Shown here one piece after another: positions 16,308 through 28,113 of a stretch of DNA of 64,000 bases (position 1 is its first letter; every line of letters begins with the position of its first letter). Under the pieces are notes generated by a model. That model was not told where the DNA came from and did not search any database. It was given only the letters and a program-made list of their open reading frames with translations. The DNA comes from Achromobacter pestifer. GTDB taxonomy: Bacteria > Pseudomonadota > Gammaproteobacteria > Burkholderiales > Burkholderiaceae_B. Where the stretch lies: the NCBI RefSeq assembly GCF_013267355.1, contig NZ_CP053985.1, forward strand, positions 5,394,001-5,458,000. Reading direction: 5' to 3'. Position numbers and translations under genes: made by a program.

Positions 16308-17618
16308 ATGCAGCCTGTGGTTGAAACCCTCTCCGGCCTGGAGCGCCGTGTTGATCTGGCCGTCTCGGTGGCCGACGTCGAAAAGGAAGTCCAGGCGCAA
16401 TTGAAGCGCGTGGCCCGGACCGCCAAGGTCCCCGGCTTCCGTCCGGGCAAGGCGCCGCTCGCCATGCTCGAGCGCAGCCATGGTCCCAGCATCCGCTACG
16501 ACGTGATCAATAGCCAAGTTGGCCGTGCCTTCGAACAAGCTGTCGACGGCGCCAAGCTGCGCGTCGCCGGCGCCCCGAACCTCGAGCCCAAGACCGACGG
16601 CGTTGCCGACGACACGCTGGCGTTCACCGCCACGTTCGAGGTCTATCCCGAAGTTGCCGTGCCGGACCTGTCGGCCCTGGCGGTTACCCGCTACGACACG
16701 GCCGTCACCGACGCCGAAGTGCAGCAAACCCTGGACGTCCTGCGCAAGCAGCGCGCCACGTTCGAAGCCCGTGAAGGCCGCGCCTCGCAAGACGGCGACC
16801 GCGTCACGCTGGACTTCGCCGGCACCATCGACGGCGTGCCGTTCGAAGGCGGCAAGGCCGAAGACTTCCCGTTCGTGCTCGGCCAAGGCCGCATGCTGCC
16901 GGAATTCGAAGAAGCCGCCCGCGGCCTGAAGGCTGGCGAAAGCAAGGTCTTCCCGCTCAAGTTCCCCGATGACTACCAAGGCAAGGAAGTCGCCGGCAAG
17001 ACCGCCGAATTCACCATCACCGTCAAGGAAGTGGCTGAAGGCGTGCTGCCCGAGCTGAACGGCGAATTCGCCAAGTCCCTCGGCCAGGCCGAAGGCGACA
17101 TCGAAAAGCTGAAGGCCGACATCCGCAGCAACATCGAGCGCGAAGTCAAGGTCCGCTCGGCTGGCCGCACCAAGTCCAGCGTCATGGACGCCCTGGTCGA
17201 AGCCGGCAAGTTCGACGTGCCGAAGGCCCTGGTCGACAACGACGTGCAAGGCCGTGTCGCCGCTGCCCGCGAAGAGCTCAAGCAGCGCGGCATCCCCAAC
17301 GCTGAATCCGTGCCGATCCCGGCCGAAGCCTTCGCCACCGAGTCCGAGCGCCGCGTGCGCCTGGGCCTGCTGGTGTCGGAACTGGTCAAGCAAGCCCAGC
17401 TGCAAGCCAAGCCCGAGCAAGTCCGTGCGCGTATCGAAGAGTTCGCCGAGAACTACGAACAACCCGCACAGGTTGTCAGCTATTACCTGGCTGACCGCCA
17501 GCGTCGTGCTGAAATCGAGGCTATCGTGCTGGAAGACAACGTCGTCGCGCACGTGCTGGAAAAAGCCAAGGTCACCGAAGAAAAGGTGGCTTTCGATCAG
17601 TTGATGGGGATGGCGTAA
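16308..17618 (+). CDS. tig: Trigger factor
   Basis: A 436-residue ribosome-associated chaperone and peptidyl-prolyl isomerase. The ribosome-docking signature GFRPGKAP is at residues 43-50. The FKBP-type isomerase domain spans roughly 155-245 ([20 protein letters not shown] and [17 protein letters not shown]), followed by the helical substrate-cradle region. The length is as usual. The ATG at 16308 is five bases downstream of GG, with a weak ribosome site. It leads the cluster tig-clpP-clpX-lon, and clpP starts 4 bases after its stop, so tig and clpP are probably co-transcribed. Confidence 0.97.
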   Translation: MQPVVETLSGLERRVDLAVSVADVEKEVQAQLKRVARTAKVPGFRPGKAPLAMLERSHGPSIRYDVINSQVGRAFEQAVDGAKLRVAGAPNLEPKTDGVADDTLAFTATFEVYPEVAVPDLSALAVTRYDTAVTDAEVQQTLDVLRKQRATFEAREGRASQDGDRVTLDFAGTIDGVPFEGGKAEDFPFVLGQGRMLPEFEEAARGLKAGESKVFPLKFPDDYQGKEVAGKTAEFTITVKEVAEGVLPELNGEFAKSLGQAEGDIEKLKADIRSNIEREVKVRSAGRTKSSVMDALVEAGKFDVPKALVDNDVQGRVAAAREELKQRGIPNAESVPIPAEAFATESERRVRLGLLVSELVKQAQLQAKPEQVRARIEEFAENYEQPAQVVSYYLADRQRRAEIEAIVLEDNVVAHVLEKAKVTEEKVAFDQLMGMA

Positions 17619-17622
17619 CACT

Positions 17623-18276
17623 ATGCAGAGATTCACCGATTTCTATGCGGCAATGAATGGCGGGTCCTCGGTGACCCCCACCGGCCTGGGCTACATTCCC
17701 ATGGTGATCGAGCAGTCGGGGCGCGGCGAACGCGCCTACGACATCTATTCGCGTCTGCTCCGCGAGCGGCTCATTTTCCTGGTGGGCCCAGTCAATGACG
17801 CAACGGCCAACCTGGTCGTGGCGCAGTTGCTGTTCCTGGAATCGGAGAATCCTGACAAGGACATTTCCCTGTACATCAACTCGCCTGGCGGGTCGGTGTA
17901 TGCGGGAATGGCCATTTTTGACACCATGCAATTCGTCAAGCCGGACGTGTCCACCCTGTGCACCGGCCTGGCGGCCAGCATGGGCGCGTTCCTGCTGGCG
18001 GCAGGCAAGAAGGGCAAGCGCTTCACGCTGCCCAACTCGCGCATCATGATCCACCAGCCCTCGGGCGGCGCCCAAGGGCAGGCCTCGGACATCCAGATCC
18101 AGGCTCGCGAGATCCTGGACCTGCGTGAACGCCTGAACCGCATCCTGGCCGCCAACACCGGCCAGACCATGGAACGCATCGAACTGGACACGGAACGTGA
18201 CAACTTCATGTCCGCCGAAGATGCGGTATCGTATGGACTGGTGGACAAGGTGATGAGCTCCCGCTCGGAAGGCTGA
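17623..18276 (+). CDS. clpP: ATP-dependent Clp protease proteolytic subunit
   Basis: A 217-residue serine protease subunit that forms the tetradecameric ClpP chamber. The catalytic triad is visible: Ser119 (GLAASMGAF), His144 (IMIHQPSGG) and Asp193 ([10 protein letters not shown]). The N-terminal region to about residue 20 is the usual propeptide/axial loop region. It follows tig by 4 bases and precedes clpX by 101 bases, where a hairpin lies (18325-18351). It works with ClpX and probably ClpA elsewhere. Confidence 0.98.
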   Translation: MQRFTDFYAAMNGGSSVTPTGLGYIPMVIEQSGRGERAYDIYSRLLRERLIFLVGPVNDATANLVVAQLLFLESENPDKDISLYINSPGGSVYAGMAIFDTMQFVKPDVSTLCTGLAASMGAFLLAAGKKGKRFTLPNSRIMIHQPSGGAQGQASDIQIQAREILDLRERLNRILAANTGQTMERIELDTERDNFMSAEDAVSYGLVDKVMSSRSEG

Positions 18277-18324
18277 CTTCCAGGTTGATCTGAACCCGCT
18301 GCCATCATGTTTGAGTAAGCGCAT

Positions 18325-18351
18325 GCGCTAGGCTTTGTTCCAGCCTGGCGC
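18325..18351 (+). promoter_or_regulatory. Hairpin in the clpP-clpX spacer
   Basis: GCGCTAGGCT (18325-18334) pairs with AGCCTGGCGC (18342-18351) around a 7-base loop, with one G-U pair. Only a weak T-stretch follows, so it may be a partial terminator or an RNA-processing or stability element between clpP and clpX rather than a full stop. Confidence 0.45.
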
Positions 18352-18377
18352 ATCTTTACCTGAGATACGAAAGAAAT

Positions 18378-19676
18378 ATGCCTGAAAAAAAGGGATCGGC
18401 AGACGCAAAAGTGCTGCATTGCTCGTTTTGCAATAAAAGCCAGCATGAAGTCCGCAAGCTGATCGCGGGTCCGTCGGTATTCATCTGCGATGAATGCATA
18501 GATCTGTGCAACGACATCATCCGCGAGGAGGCGCAAGCCACCGCGCGCGCGGCGATTCGTTCCGAACTGCCCACTCCGGCTGAAATCAAGACTTTCCTCG
18601 ACCAGTACGTCATTGGGCAGAACTCGCCCAAGCGCATGCTGGCCGTGGCCGTCTACAACCATTACAAGCGCATCCGCCACGGCGAGATCAAGGGCGACGA
18701 AGTCGAGCTCTCCAAGAGCAACATCATGCTGATCGGCCCCACCGGGTCGGGCAAGACGCTCCTGGCCCAGACCCTGGCGCGCATGCTGAACGTGCCCTTC
18801 GTCATGGCCGACGCCACCACGCTGACCGAAGCCGGTTACGTGGGCGAAGACGTCGAGAACATCATTCAGAAGTTGCTGCAGAACTGCAACTACGAAGTGG
18901 AAAAGGCGCAGCGCGCCATCATCTACATCGATGAAATCGACAAGATTTCCCGCAAGTCCGACAACCCGTCCATCACCCGCGACGTGTCGGGCGAGGGCGT
19001 GCAGCAGGCCTTGCTGAAACTGATCGAAGGCACGGTCGCTTCGGTGCCCCCGCAGGGCGGCCGCAAGCACCCGAACCAGGACTTCGTCCAGGTCGACACG
19101 ACCAACATCCTGTTCATCGTGGGCGGCGCCTTCGATGGGCTGGAAAAGGTCATCCGCGACCGTACCGAGAAATCGGGCATCGGCTTTTCGGCCTCGGTGC
19201 GCGCCAAATCGGAACGCGGCGTGGGCGAGCTGTTCTCCGAGGTCGAGCCCGAAGACCTGATCAAGTTCGGCCTTATTCCCGAACTGGTCGGCCGCTTGCC
19301 GGTGGTCGCCACCCTGGACGAGCTGGACGAAGCGGCCCTGGTGCAGATCCTCACCGAGCCCAAGAACGCCTTGCTCAAGCAGTTCCAGAAGCTGTTCGCC
19401 ATGGAAGGCGCCGAGCTCGACGTGCGTCCCGCCGCCCTGAAGGCCATCGCCCGCAAGGCGCTGCGCCGCAAGACGGGCGCGCGCGGTCTGCGTTCCATCA
19501 TCGAGCAGGCCCTGCTCGACACCATGTATGACCTGCCTTCCCAGGGCAACGTCAAGCGCGTGGTGCTGGACGAGGGCGCGATCGAAGGCGAGGGCAAGCC
19601 ATTGCTCATCTACGCCGACGAAGACGCGGCTTCAGATAAGCCAGAGCGCGGGGAAGTCCGCGACGCCGCAGCCTGA
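18378..19676 (+). CDS. clpX: ATP-dependent Clp protease ATP-binding subunit ClpX
   Basis: A 432-residue AAA+ unfoldase. The N-terminal zinc-binding domain has Cys15, Cys18, Cys37 and Cys40 (CSFC and CDEC). Walker A is GPTGSGKT at 120-127; Walker B is [10 protein letters not shown] with Asp185-Glu186; the substrate-gripping pore loop GYVG is at 153-156. The C-terminal AAA+ small domain follows. It recognises tagged or native substrates and feeds them to ClpP. A terminator lies at 19690-19713, separating it from lon. Confidence 0.98.
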   Translation: MPEKKGSADAKVLHCSFCNKSQHEVRKLIAGPSVFICDECIDLCNDIIREEAQATARAAIRSELPTPAEIKTFLDQYVIGQNSPKRMLAVAVYNHYKRIRHGEIKGDEVELSKSNIMLIGPTGSGKTLLAQTLARMLNVPFVMADATTLTEAGYVGEDVENIIQKLLQNCNYEVEKAQRAIIYIDEIDKISRKSDNPSITRDVSGEGVQQALLKLIEGTVASVPPQGGRKHPNQDFVQVDTTNILFIVGGAFDGLEKVIRDRTEKSGIGFSASVRAKSERGVGELFSEVEPEDLIKFGLIPELVGRLPVVATLDELDEAALVQILTEPKNALLKQFQKLFAMEGAELDVRPAALKAIARKALRRKTGARGLRSIIEQALLDTMYDLPSQGNVKRVVLDEGAIEGEGKPLLIYADEDAASDKPERGEVRDAAA

Positions 19677-19689
19677 TATTTCAAAAGAG

Positions 19690-19713
19690 CCCGTTCCTGT
19701 AACGGGTTTTTTT
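19690..19713 (+). terminator. Intrinsic terminator after clpX
   Basis: CCCGTT (19690-19695), loop CCTGT, AACGGG (19701-19706), then seven T. Confidence 0.88.
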
Positions 19714-19826
19714 GCCTAAGGCGGATTCCCGGGTGCAAACACGCTTTTCCTGCAGGCGCGACGCTTGCATACTGAGGGTGCCGCCCGCGGTTTTTTTCAG
19801 CCTATGGGGGATCCAGGCGCCGAGAT

Positions 19827-19854
19827 CTTGAATTTTCGGCTATTGTTCCCATAA
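19827..19854 (+). promoter_or_regulatory. Candidate heat-shock (RpoH) promoter of lon
   Basis: CTTGAA (19827-19832), a 15-base spacer and CCCATAA (19848-19854), preceded by TT. This agrees well with the sigma-32 pattern CTTGAA / CCCCAT-T. It lies about 80 bases upstream of the lon start, and lon is a classical heat-shock gene. Confidence 0.6.
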
Positions 19855-19934
19855 CAGACGTAACCGACGTGGATCGCCCGGGTATACCCGGATCTCCCGT
19901 CCCCGATACGCCGAGTCATACCGAGGAACCTCCT

Positions 19935-22385
<2,451 letters not shown>

Positions 22386-22444
22386 TGCACGCCCGGAGGA
22401 CGCCGCCAGTACGGGGCGTTTTTCCAGGATGGGGCTTCCAACAA

Positions 22445-22478
22445 AAAACCCCGCCAGGAAAATTGGCGGGGTTTTTTT
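22445..22478 (+). terminator. Intrinsic terminator after lon
   Basis: ACCCCGCC pairs with GGCGGGGT around a 9-base loop, followed by a T-run to 22478, with A-run before the stem. It should also end the convergent lexA transcript. Confidence 0.9.
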
Positions 22479-22511
22479 ATGCTGCGGGCAGCGGGCCGGC
22501 GCCGCAGGCCT

Positions 22512-23162
22512 TTAGTGCAACGCGTGCGTGCGGATCAGGCCGACCGCGATGCCTTCCAACGCGAAATCCTGGCCTGCTTCGACCACGATGGGTTCAAAGT
22601 CGGGGTTTTCGGGCAGGAGTTCGATGTGGCCGTTCTGGCGCTGCAAGCGCTTGACCGTGACATCGTCGCCCAGACGGGCCACCACGATCTGGCCGTTGCG
22701 GGCTTCCGAGGCTTTCTTGACGGCGAGCAGGTCGCCTTCCAGGATGCCGGCGTCGCGCATGCTCATGCCGCGCACCTTGAGCAGGTAGTCGGGCGTTTGC
22801 GCGAATAGATTGGGGTCGACGCCGACCTCGCGTTCGACATGCTCGGCGGCCAGGATGGGGCTGCCAGCGGCCACGCGGCCAACCAGCGGCAGCAACAATT
22901 GCGCCAGGCCCGGCATGGGCAGCGAGCTTTGCGTGGGGGCAGGGGAGTTGTCCTTCAGGCGGATGCCACGGGAGGCTCCGGCCGTCAGTTCGATGGCGCC
23001 CTTGCGCGCCAGCGCCTTGAGGTGATCTTCCGCCGCATTGGGGGAACGGAAACCCAGGGCCAGGGCAATCTCGGCGCGGGTTGGCGGAAAGCCGGTGCGC
23101 GCGACGGTCTGCCTGATGAGGTCCAGGATTTGTTGTTGGCGATCAGTGAGTTTGCTGGCCAT
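22512..23162 (-). CDS. lexA: SOS-response repressor LexA
   Basis: A 216-residue LexA. The N-terminal winged helix-turn-helix is at about 1-65 ([34 protein letters not shown]). The self-cleavage bond is Ala99-Gly100 in VAAGSP. The Ser-Lys catalytic dyad is Ser134 (RGMSM) and Lys171 (VTVKRL). RecA-DNA filaments stimulate autocleavage and so derepress SOS genes. A perfect LexA box lies 24 bases upstream, giving autoregulation. It converges on lon. Confidence 0.98.
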   Translation of the reverse strand: MASKLTDRQQQILDLIRQTVARTGFPPTRAEIALALGFRSPNAAEDHLKALARKGAIELTAGASRGIRLKDNSPAPTQSSLPMPGLAQLLLPLVGRVAAGSPILAAEHVEREVGVDPNLFAQTPDYLLKVRGMSMRDAGILEGDLLAVKKASEARNGQIVVARLGDDVTVKRLQRQNGHIELLPENPDFEPIVVEAGQDFALEGIAVGLIRTHALH

Positions 23163-23185
23163 GGCGATGATCCGGTGCTAGCGGA

Positions 23186-23201
23186 CTGTACATATATACA
23201 G
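23186..23201. promoter_or_regulatory. LexA (SOS) box upstream of lexA
   Basis: CTGTACATATATACAG matches the CTGT-N8-ACAG consensus exactly, with an alternating A/T-rich centre. It overlaps the expected lexA promoter, 23 bases before the start codon. Confidence 0.95.
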
Positions 23202-23391
23202 CGCCATTCTGGGGGACGCAGCGCAAAAAAGCAAGCTATGGGGCCGCCGCCGCGCCAAAGCCAAGGTGACGGCAGGCCGGTCAGGATGTCCCGGATCGGA
23301 CGCACCCGGCGAAATCGGCCGCGGCCGGCCGTTGGAAAGCCATGTGCTTACGGCTCCATGGCACGGCCGGGCCTGGACGATGCCGCGTCTG

Positions 23392-24357
23392 CTACTCCGG
23401 CTTGATTCCGGCCGCGTCGATGACGCCGCGCCACTTTTGGGTCTCGGATTCGATATAACCCTGCAATTCCTCCGGACGGGTGGCTTTGATCGTGATGGCT
23501 TTGTCTTCGAGCTTGCGGATGATGTCGGGTTTGGCCAGCGCTTTCAGCAAGGCGGAACTCAGCACCGACAGTCGGTCGGCCGGAATGCCGGCTGGGCCCA
23601 TGACGCTGACCCAGGCGTCTACGCTCATGTTCTTCACGCCCAGTTCCTCGGCGGTGGGCACGTCGGGCAGTTCCTTGATGCGCGTGGTGCTGGTGATGGC
23701 CAGCGCCCGCACTTTGCCCGACTGCACCAGGCTCAGGGCCGCGGGCAGATTGTCGAACCCGAGGTCGACGTGACCGCCCATCAGGGCGGTCAACGCCGGC
23801 CCGCTGCCTGAGAAGGGAATGTGCTGCATTTTTGCGTCCGTCAGGATCTTGAAGTATTCGCCGGTCATGTGCGGCGATGTGCCGGTCCCGGGGCTGGAGT
23901 AGGACAGTTGCCGCAGCGTTGCATCGGCGACCAGGGTGCGCAGGTCCTGATACTTCGAATCGGCATTGACCAGCACCAGATTGGTGTAGAAGCCAACCTC
24001 GCCGATCATGGTGAAATCCTTGATGGGGTCGAAATTCAGCTCCTTGCGCAACAGCGGGTTGATCACGTTGGTGGCTACGGTACCCAGGAAGATGGTGTAG
24101 CCGTCGGGCTTGGCGTGTGCGACCGACGAGGCGCCGATAGTGCCGCCAGCGCCCGCCTTGTTTTCGACGACCACGGCCTGTCCCAGTTCGCGCGATAGGC
24201 CCTCGGCCAATACCCGCGCGACGATATCCGTCGAGCCTCCCGGCGGAAACCCGACCACGAAGCGGATAGGCTGGTCCGGAAAGGCTGCGGCGGCGGAGCC
24301 GCCCAGCGTGACGGCCAACACGCAGCTTGTGGCGGCAATCCAGGTCTTGAAAGTCAT
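23392..24357 (-). CDS. Bug family (TctC-like) solute-binding protein
   Basis: A 321-residue periplasmic binding protein of the tripartite tricarboxylate transporter (Bug) family. A signal peptide covers about 1-25 (MTFKTWIAATSCVLAVTLGGSAAAA). The typical opening FPDQPIRFVVGFPPGGSTDIVARVLAEGLS follows in two blocks, then PDGYTIFLGTVATN. Start at 24357 is fixed by AGGAGGAA upstream. The start overlaps the last codon of the acyl-CoA-ligase gene (24354), so it is third in the operon thiolase-ligase-Bug. No TctA/TctB membrane partner is here; many Bug proteins are encoded without one. It probably captures the carboxylate activated by the ligase. Confidence 0.92.
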   Translation of the reverse strand: MTFKTWIAATSCVLAVTLGGSAAAAFPDQPIRFVVGFPPGGSTDIVARVLAEGLSRELGQAVVVENKAGAGGTIGASSVAHAKPDGYTIFLGTVATNVINPLLRKELNFDPIKDFTMIGEVGFYTNLVLVNADSKYQDLRTLVADATLRQLSYSSPGTGTSPHMTGEYFKILTDAKMQHIPFSGSGPALTALMGGHVDLGFDNLPAALSLVQSGKVRALAITSTTRIKELPDVPTAEELGVKNMSVDAWVSVMGPAGIPADRLSVLSSALLKALAKPDIIRKLEDKAITIKATRPEELQGYIESETQKWRGVIDAAGIKPE

Positions 24358-25883
24358 GATCGATGTTCCTCCTGCCGGGTCGCGTCGCGCAAGTCGTCGA
24401 TAATTCGCCGCTTGTCGATCTTGCCCAGCGTGTTTTTGGGAAAAGACTGCACGATGTGGATGATTTTGGGTGTCCGCACGGACCCCAATTGCTGCTTGCC
24501 GTAGTCGATCAGCGCCTGCGCGCTGATCGCTTCCGGCCGAACCGGCACGACCGCCATTTCGACGCGTTCGCCCCATTCGTCGTCGGCGCTGCCGAACACC
24601 ACGCATTCGGCGATGTCTGGGTGTTGCGCATAGGCGTTCTCGACGTCGGAGGGATACACATTGAAGCCGCCGCTGATGATGACGTCCTTGGAGCGGCCCT
24701 TGATGAACAGGAACCCGCGCTCATCGATGACGCCGATGTCTCCAGTGTGGAACCAGCCGTCTTTCAGGACGGCCGCGGTCTGTTCGGGCATGTTCAGGTA
24801 GCCCGACATCAGCAAGTCGCCGCTGGCGATAATTTCGCCCAATGTGTTTGGGTTGGCGCTTGGGCGGCCATCGGCGCCGACGACTGCCACGCGCGTCAGG
24901 GGGCCGATGCGGCCTGCGCTGCCTCGGTTTTCCGCTAGGGAGCCTGTAGCGCCGTCCATGCCTGCGATGATGACTGGCGCTTCTGTCAGGCCGTAGGTAA
25001 CGCCCAGTACGGGGCCAAACGCCGCAATCGCCTGCGACTGCAGCGGGGCAGGGCATGGCGCACCGCCATACAGCAGGTTGCGCAGCGCTGGCAGATGGCG
25101 CGCAGCGTCACGCTGTGCCTGCACCAACCGCTGGAGCAGCGTGGGAGGCAGCCAGGTGGACGTCACCCCATGGGTGTCCATCAAGGCGTGCAGTTGCTCG
25201 GCCGTGGCCTTGCTGGCGATCACCAGGCAGCCACCGGCATGCAGTACCGGCAGCACGAAAGTGCCTGCGCCATGCGTCATCGGCGGAGCCAGCAGAAAGC
25301 GTTCCTCGCTGTCGAAGCCATACGCCATGGCCAGCGACGCCACCATGGTGTTGATGCAGCGCAGCGACTGCAATACGGCTTTGGGCGCGCCCGACGATCC
25401 GCCGGTGAACTTGATGGCGGCCCTATCGCCCAGATCCGGGTTGAAGCGCAATGGTGACTGGCCTGCGTGTTCATGCACCAGCGCGTCGATATGGAGCTCA
25501 CGGCCCGCGTCGTTGCAGATGCGCAGGCCATGGTAGGAAGCCAGCAGCGCCTCGTATGCCGCGTCGTGCAACACGATGTCGGGTGTGGCCGTCGCCAACT
25601 GGCGGGCGATGTCCTGTTCGACTACGGTCGGCGTCAGCGGCACCAGCACGCCGGCGCAGGCGTAGGTGGCCAATATGCCCAGCAGCATCGCGTGCGAATT
25701 GCCAGCCAGCGTCGCGATCACCGGACGCGGTTTGCCCGACAGGCGTTGCAGCGCCGCGGCCAGCGCTAGCGTCTGGCCGCGCAGCGCTTCGTAGGTGTGG
25801 GCGCGGCCGCTAGCCGCATCGATCGCCGCGATGCGATCTGGGTACCGCATGGCCGCATGCAGGAAAAAATCGATAGGCTGCAT
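24354..25883 (-). CDS. AMP-forming acyl-CoA ligase (class I adenylate-forming enzyme)
   Basis: A 509-residue ANL-superfamily ligase that should activate a carboxylic acid with ATP and CoA. Motifs in order: FTGGSSGAPKAVL (phosphate loop), YGLTEAP, GWFHTGDIG, GRSKDVIISGGFNVYP and, near the C-terminus, FPKNTLGKIDKRRI carrying the catalytic lysine. The start at 25883 leaves 1 base after the thiolase stop, so translation is probably coupled; no strong ribosome site is seen. The substrate is unknown. Context (thiolase, Bug protein, IclR regulator) points to catabolism of an imported organic acid. Confidence 0.92.
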   Translation of the reverse strand: MQPIDFFLHAAMRYPDRIAAIDAASGRAHTYEALRGQTLALAAALQRLSGKPRPVIATLAGNSHAMLLGILATYACAGVLVPLTPTVVEQDIARQLATATPDIVLHDAAYEALLASYHGLRICNDAGRELHIDALVHEHAGQSPLRFNPDLGDRAAIKFTGGSSGAPKAVLQSLRCINTMVASLAMAYGFDSEERFLLAPPMTHGAGTFVLPVLHAGGCLVIASKATAEQLHALMDTHGVTSTWLPPTLLQRLVQAQRDAARHLPALRNLLYGGAPCPAPLQSQAIAAFGPVLGVTYGLTEAPVIIAGMDGATGSLAENRGSAGRIGPLTRVAVVGADGRPSANPNTLGEIIASGDLLMSGYLNMPEQTAAVLKDGWFHTGDIGVIDERGFLFIKGRSKDVIISGGFNVYPSDVENAYAQHPDIAECVVFGSADDEWGERVEMAVVPVRPEAISAQALIDYGKQQLGSVRTPKIIHIVQSFPKNTLGKIDKRRIIDDLRDATRQEEHRS

Positions 25884-25884
25884 G

Positions 25885-27132
25885 CTAGAGCCTGTTGCTG
25901 AGCACCGTGACCACGGCCGCGGCATCTTCGTAATGCAAGAAGCCGCCGCCGTTTTCGGCCACTGCGGTACGGGCGCCCTGTACCTGGCGCGCTCCAGCCT
26001 CATGGCGCAGTTGCGTAACGAGCTCATGGATTTGCACCAGTCCCGTCGCGGCGATCGGGTGTCCCTTGGACACCAGGCCGCCCGATACGTTGACGGGTGT
26101 GGTTCCGCCCAGGCTGGTTGCTCCGCTTTCGGTGTATGGCCCGCCTTGGCCGCGGGCGCAAAGGCCCAGATTTTCGATCTGCAGCAGTTCCGCGAAGCTG
26201 GATGCGTCATGCACTTCAGCCAGGTCGATGTCCTGCGGAGTGATCCCGGCCATGGCATACGCGCGCTTGGCAGCCAAGTGCACGCAGTGCCTGTCCATAT
26301 CGGTGATGTCGCGGATCACCGTGCTGGCCGCGCCGATGCCTGCGACCCTGACGGCCCGTTGCCTGCGCGCGTCGGACAGGGTGCGGCTGCTGGACAGCAC
26401 GATGGCCGCGGCGCCGTCAGAAATGGGTGCGCACATGGCGCGCGTCAGAGGCCAGGCGATCTCAGGGGTCGCAAGCACCTCGTCGAGCGACATAGCGTTC
26501 TGGTACTGGGCCAGCGGGTTCATGGTCGAGTGCGAGTGGTTCTTGGCGGCCGCGCTGGCGATCTGCCGCTGCGTGGTTCCATACGTGCGCATATGCTGGC
26601 GCGCCATGGCCGCATAGATGTCCATGAAAAAGCTCTGCGTATTCCAGGCGCCGGGAGAGTTCAGCCGCTGTCGGATGTCAGGGTCGGTCTCCTGCTGGCA
26701 GAAGAAATCCCATGTCTGGCGCAACAGATGTATGTCGGTGCCGCCGAAGAACGCGTTCATCATCTCGGTCTTCTTGTCCGGATAGAACATCTTTTCCGCG
26801 CCGACCACCAAGACCGTGTCGAACATGCCCGATTCGATCGCCATGCAGGCGTTGAACAAGCCGGAACTGCTGCTGGCGCAGGCATTTTCGATATTGAAGA
26901 CGGGGATGCCGCTCACCCCCATCGCGTTCAGCGCGCATTGGCCGCGGATCGAATTCTGCTTTTCCATTTGGCCCTGGCGCACGTTGGAGAACCATGCCGC
27001 CTGCATGTCTTCCAGGGCGTGGCCGCTGTCGGTCAGGGCATTGTTGACGGCTTGTTCGGTCAATTGCTTGACCGAGAGATCCGGGTGGCGGCCAAGCGGA
27101 GTATGGGCGATGCCGGTGATGTAGACGTTCAT
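25885..27132 (-). CDS. Thiolase of the SCP-x/lipid-transfer type
   Basis: A 415-residue thiolase-fold protein of the non-decarboxylating SCP-x-like group. The nucleophilic Cys85 sits in ENACASSSSG; EVHDASSFAELL and GGLVSKGHPIAATG carry the expected His residues. As in this subgroup, the second catalytic cysteine near the C-terminus is absent; the region reads ENGGGFL. It would cleave a 3-ketoacyl-CoA, perhaps branched or aromatic side-chain. It is the first gene of the three-gene operon and is divergent from an IclR regulator 138 bases away. Confidence 0.88.
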   Translation of the reverse strand: MNVYITGIAHTPLGRHPDLSVKQLTEQAVNNALTDSGHALEDMQAAWFSNVRQGQMEKQNSIRGQCALNAMGVSGIPVFNIENACASSSSGLFNACMAIESGMFDTVLVVGAEKMFYPDKKTEMMNAFFGGTDIHLLRQTWDFFCQQETDPDIRQRLNSPGAWNTQSFFMDIYAAMARQHMRTYGTTQRQIASAAAKNHSHSTMNPLAQYQNAMSLDEVLATPEIAWPLTRAMCAPISDGAAAIVLSSSRTLSDARRQRAVRVAGIGAASTVIRDITDMDRHCVHLAAKRAYAMAGITPQDIDLAEVHDASSFAELLQIENLGLCARGQGGPYTESGATSLGGTTPVNVSGGLVSKGHPIAATGLVQIHELVTQLRHEAGARQVQGARTAVAENGGGFLHYEDAAAVVTVLSNRL

Positions 27133-27222
27133 GATGGGTGTAGGCAGCTAGTCGATGAGTGGCTCTATTCTGCGTGGCCGGCCGTTCCGTATTAACCCCT
27201 GCTTACCCGTTGAAAACAGGAT

Positions 27223-27245
27223 AAAGTTCCGGCATATGAAACTTT
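27223..27245. promoter_or_regulatory. Candidate IclR operator
   Basis: AAAGTT (27223-27228) and AACTTT (27240-27245) form an inverted repeat with an 11-base centre in the 138-base spacer between the IclR gene and the thiolase operon. TTGAAA (27210-27215) just before it could be a -35 element for the IclR gene. It lies 25 bases before the IclR start. Confidence 0.4.
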
Positions 27246-27270
27246 TCTGCCTGATGTGGACCCGGATGAC

Positions 27271-28017
27271 ATGACGCAATCCTCCAGCATCCAGAAGGCG
27301 CTGCGAGTGCTGAAAACCGTGCAGCGCCATCACGAAGAAGGTCTGCGGCTCACGGACGTGTGTCGAGAGCAGGGGTTGGAAAAACCGACGGCGCTGCGCC
27401 TGTTGCGCGAACTGCTGGCGCAAGGGCTGGTGGCGCGCAACGCGCGCAGCAAGAAGTACTACCTTGGCGACTACTGCCGGAAACTCGGGGAATCACTGGC
27501 TACGCAATCGTCGCTGTCCGTGCGCTATGGACCTTTGCTGCGGCGTATCTCCGACCGCACCGAAGACGCCAGCTTCCTGGTGATCCTGCAAGACCTGGAT
27601 ACCCTGTGCATCGGCCGGGAAGTGGGTACCTATCCCATTCAGGCCTTGGCCATCCCGGTCGGCAACCGTCAGCCCATCGGTGTGGGCGCGGGCGGGCTGG
27701 CCATGCTGGCGAGCTTCGACGAAGACCTCACGGAGCATTACCTCAACGTCAACAGGGCTCGCTTTCTCAAGTACAAGTCGCTCACGCTCGAGCAACTGCG
27801 CGTGCGCATTGCCCGCGCACGTAAGCGCGGCTATGCCGTGATAGGTAGCCACGCGGTCAGCAAGGTTACCGGCGTGGGCGTCACGCTGATGAATAAGGAA
27901 GGCGATGTGCTGGGCGGCATCAGTGTCGCGGCGCTGGACAATCGCATGACGCAAAAGCGCCAGGAAGCGGTTGCCCAGGTGATCCGCGAAGAGATGAACC
28001 GGTTCCTGGACAAGTAA
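27271..28017 (+). CDS. IclR family transcriptional regulator
   Basis: A 248-residue IclR regulator: an N-terminal winged helix (about 5-65, LRLTDVCREQGLEKPTALRLLRELLAQGLV in two parts) and a C-terminal effector-binding GAF-like domain (about 75-245). The ATG at 27271 is chosen; an in-frame GTG at 27256 is also possible, and neither has a strong ribosome site. It is divergent from the thiolase-ligase-Bug operon and is the likely regulator. It converges on the aminotransferase gene, with a hairpin between them. Confidence 0.9.
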   Translation: MTQSSSIQKALRVLKTVQRHHEEGLRLTDVCREQGLEKPTALRLLRELLAQGLVARNARSKKYYLGDYCRKLGESLATQSSLSVRYGPLLRRISDRTEDASFLVILQDLDTLCIGREVGTYPIQALAIPVGNRQPIGVGAGGLAMLASFDEDLTEHYLNVNRARFLKYKSLTLEQLRVRIARARKRGYAVIGSHAVSKVTGVGVTLMNKEGDVLGGISVAALDNRMTQKRQEAVAQVIREEMNRFLDK

Positions 28018-28040
28018 AGTTGCCGCGCGCAGCGGGCAGC

Positions 28041-28071
28041 GCCAAAGAAAACGGGACCCGAAGGTCCCGTT
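28041..28071 (-). terminator. Terminator of the aminotransferase gene
   Basis: AACGGGACC and GGTCCCGTT (28050-28071) form a 9-base stem with a 4-base loop. Reading leftward it runs into TTTTCTTT, so it terminates the minus-strand gene that ends at 28114. No T-run follows on the plus strand, but the hairpin may still mark the end of the convergent IclR transcript. Confidence 0.75.
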
Positions 28072-28113
28072 GCTGGCGGCAGGCCCGGATGGGCCTGTGC
28101 GCGGCAAGTGGTT

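Noticed and set aside
18319..18330. AGCGCATGCGCT perfect palindrome after clpP
   Set aside because: It is a self-complementary 12-mer without a loop, partly inside the larger hairpin reported. There is no independent evidence of function.
24358..24606. N-terminal extension of the Bug protein inside the ligase gene
   Set aside because: The signal peptide and a strong ribosome site fix the start at 24357.
25884..26258. N-terminal extension of the acyl-CoA ligase frame
   Set aside because: It lies in antisense-phase sequence of the thiolase and lacks similarity to ligases. The family N-terminus begins at 25883.
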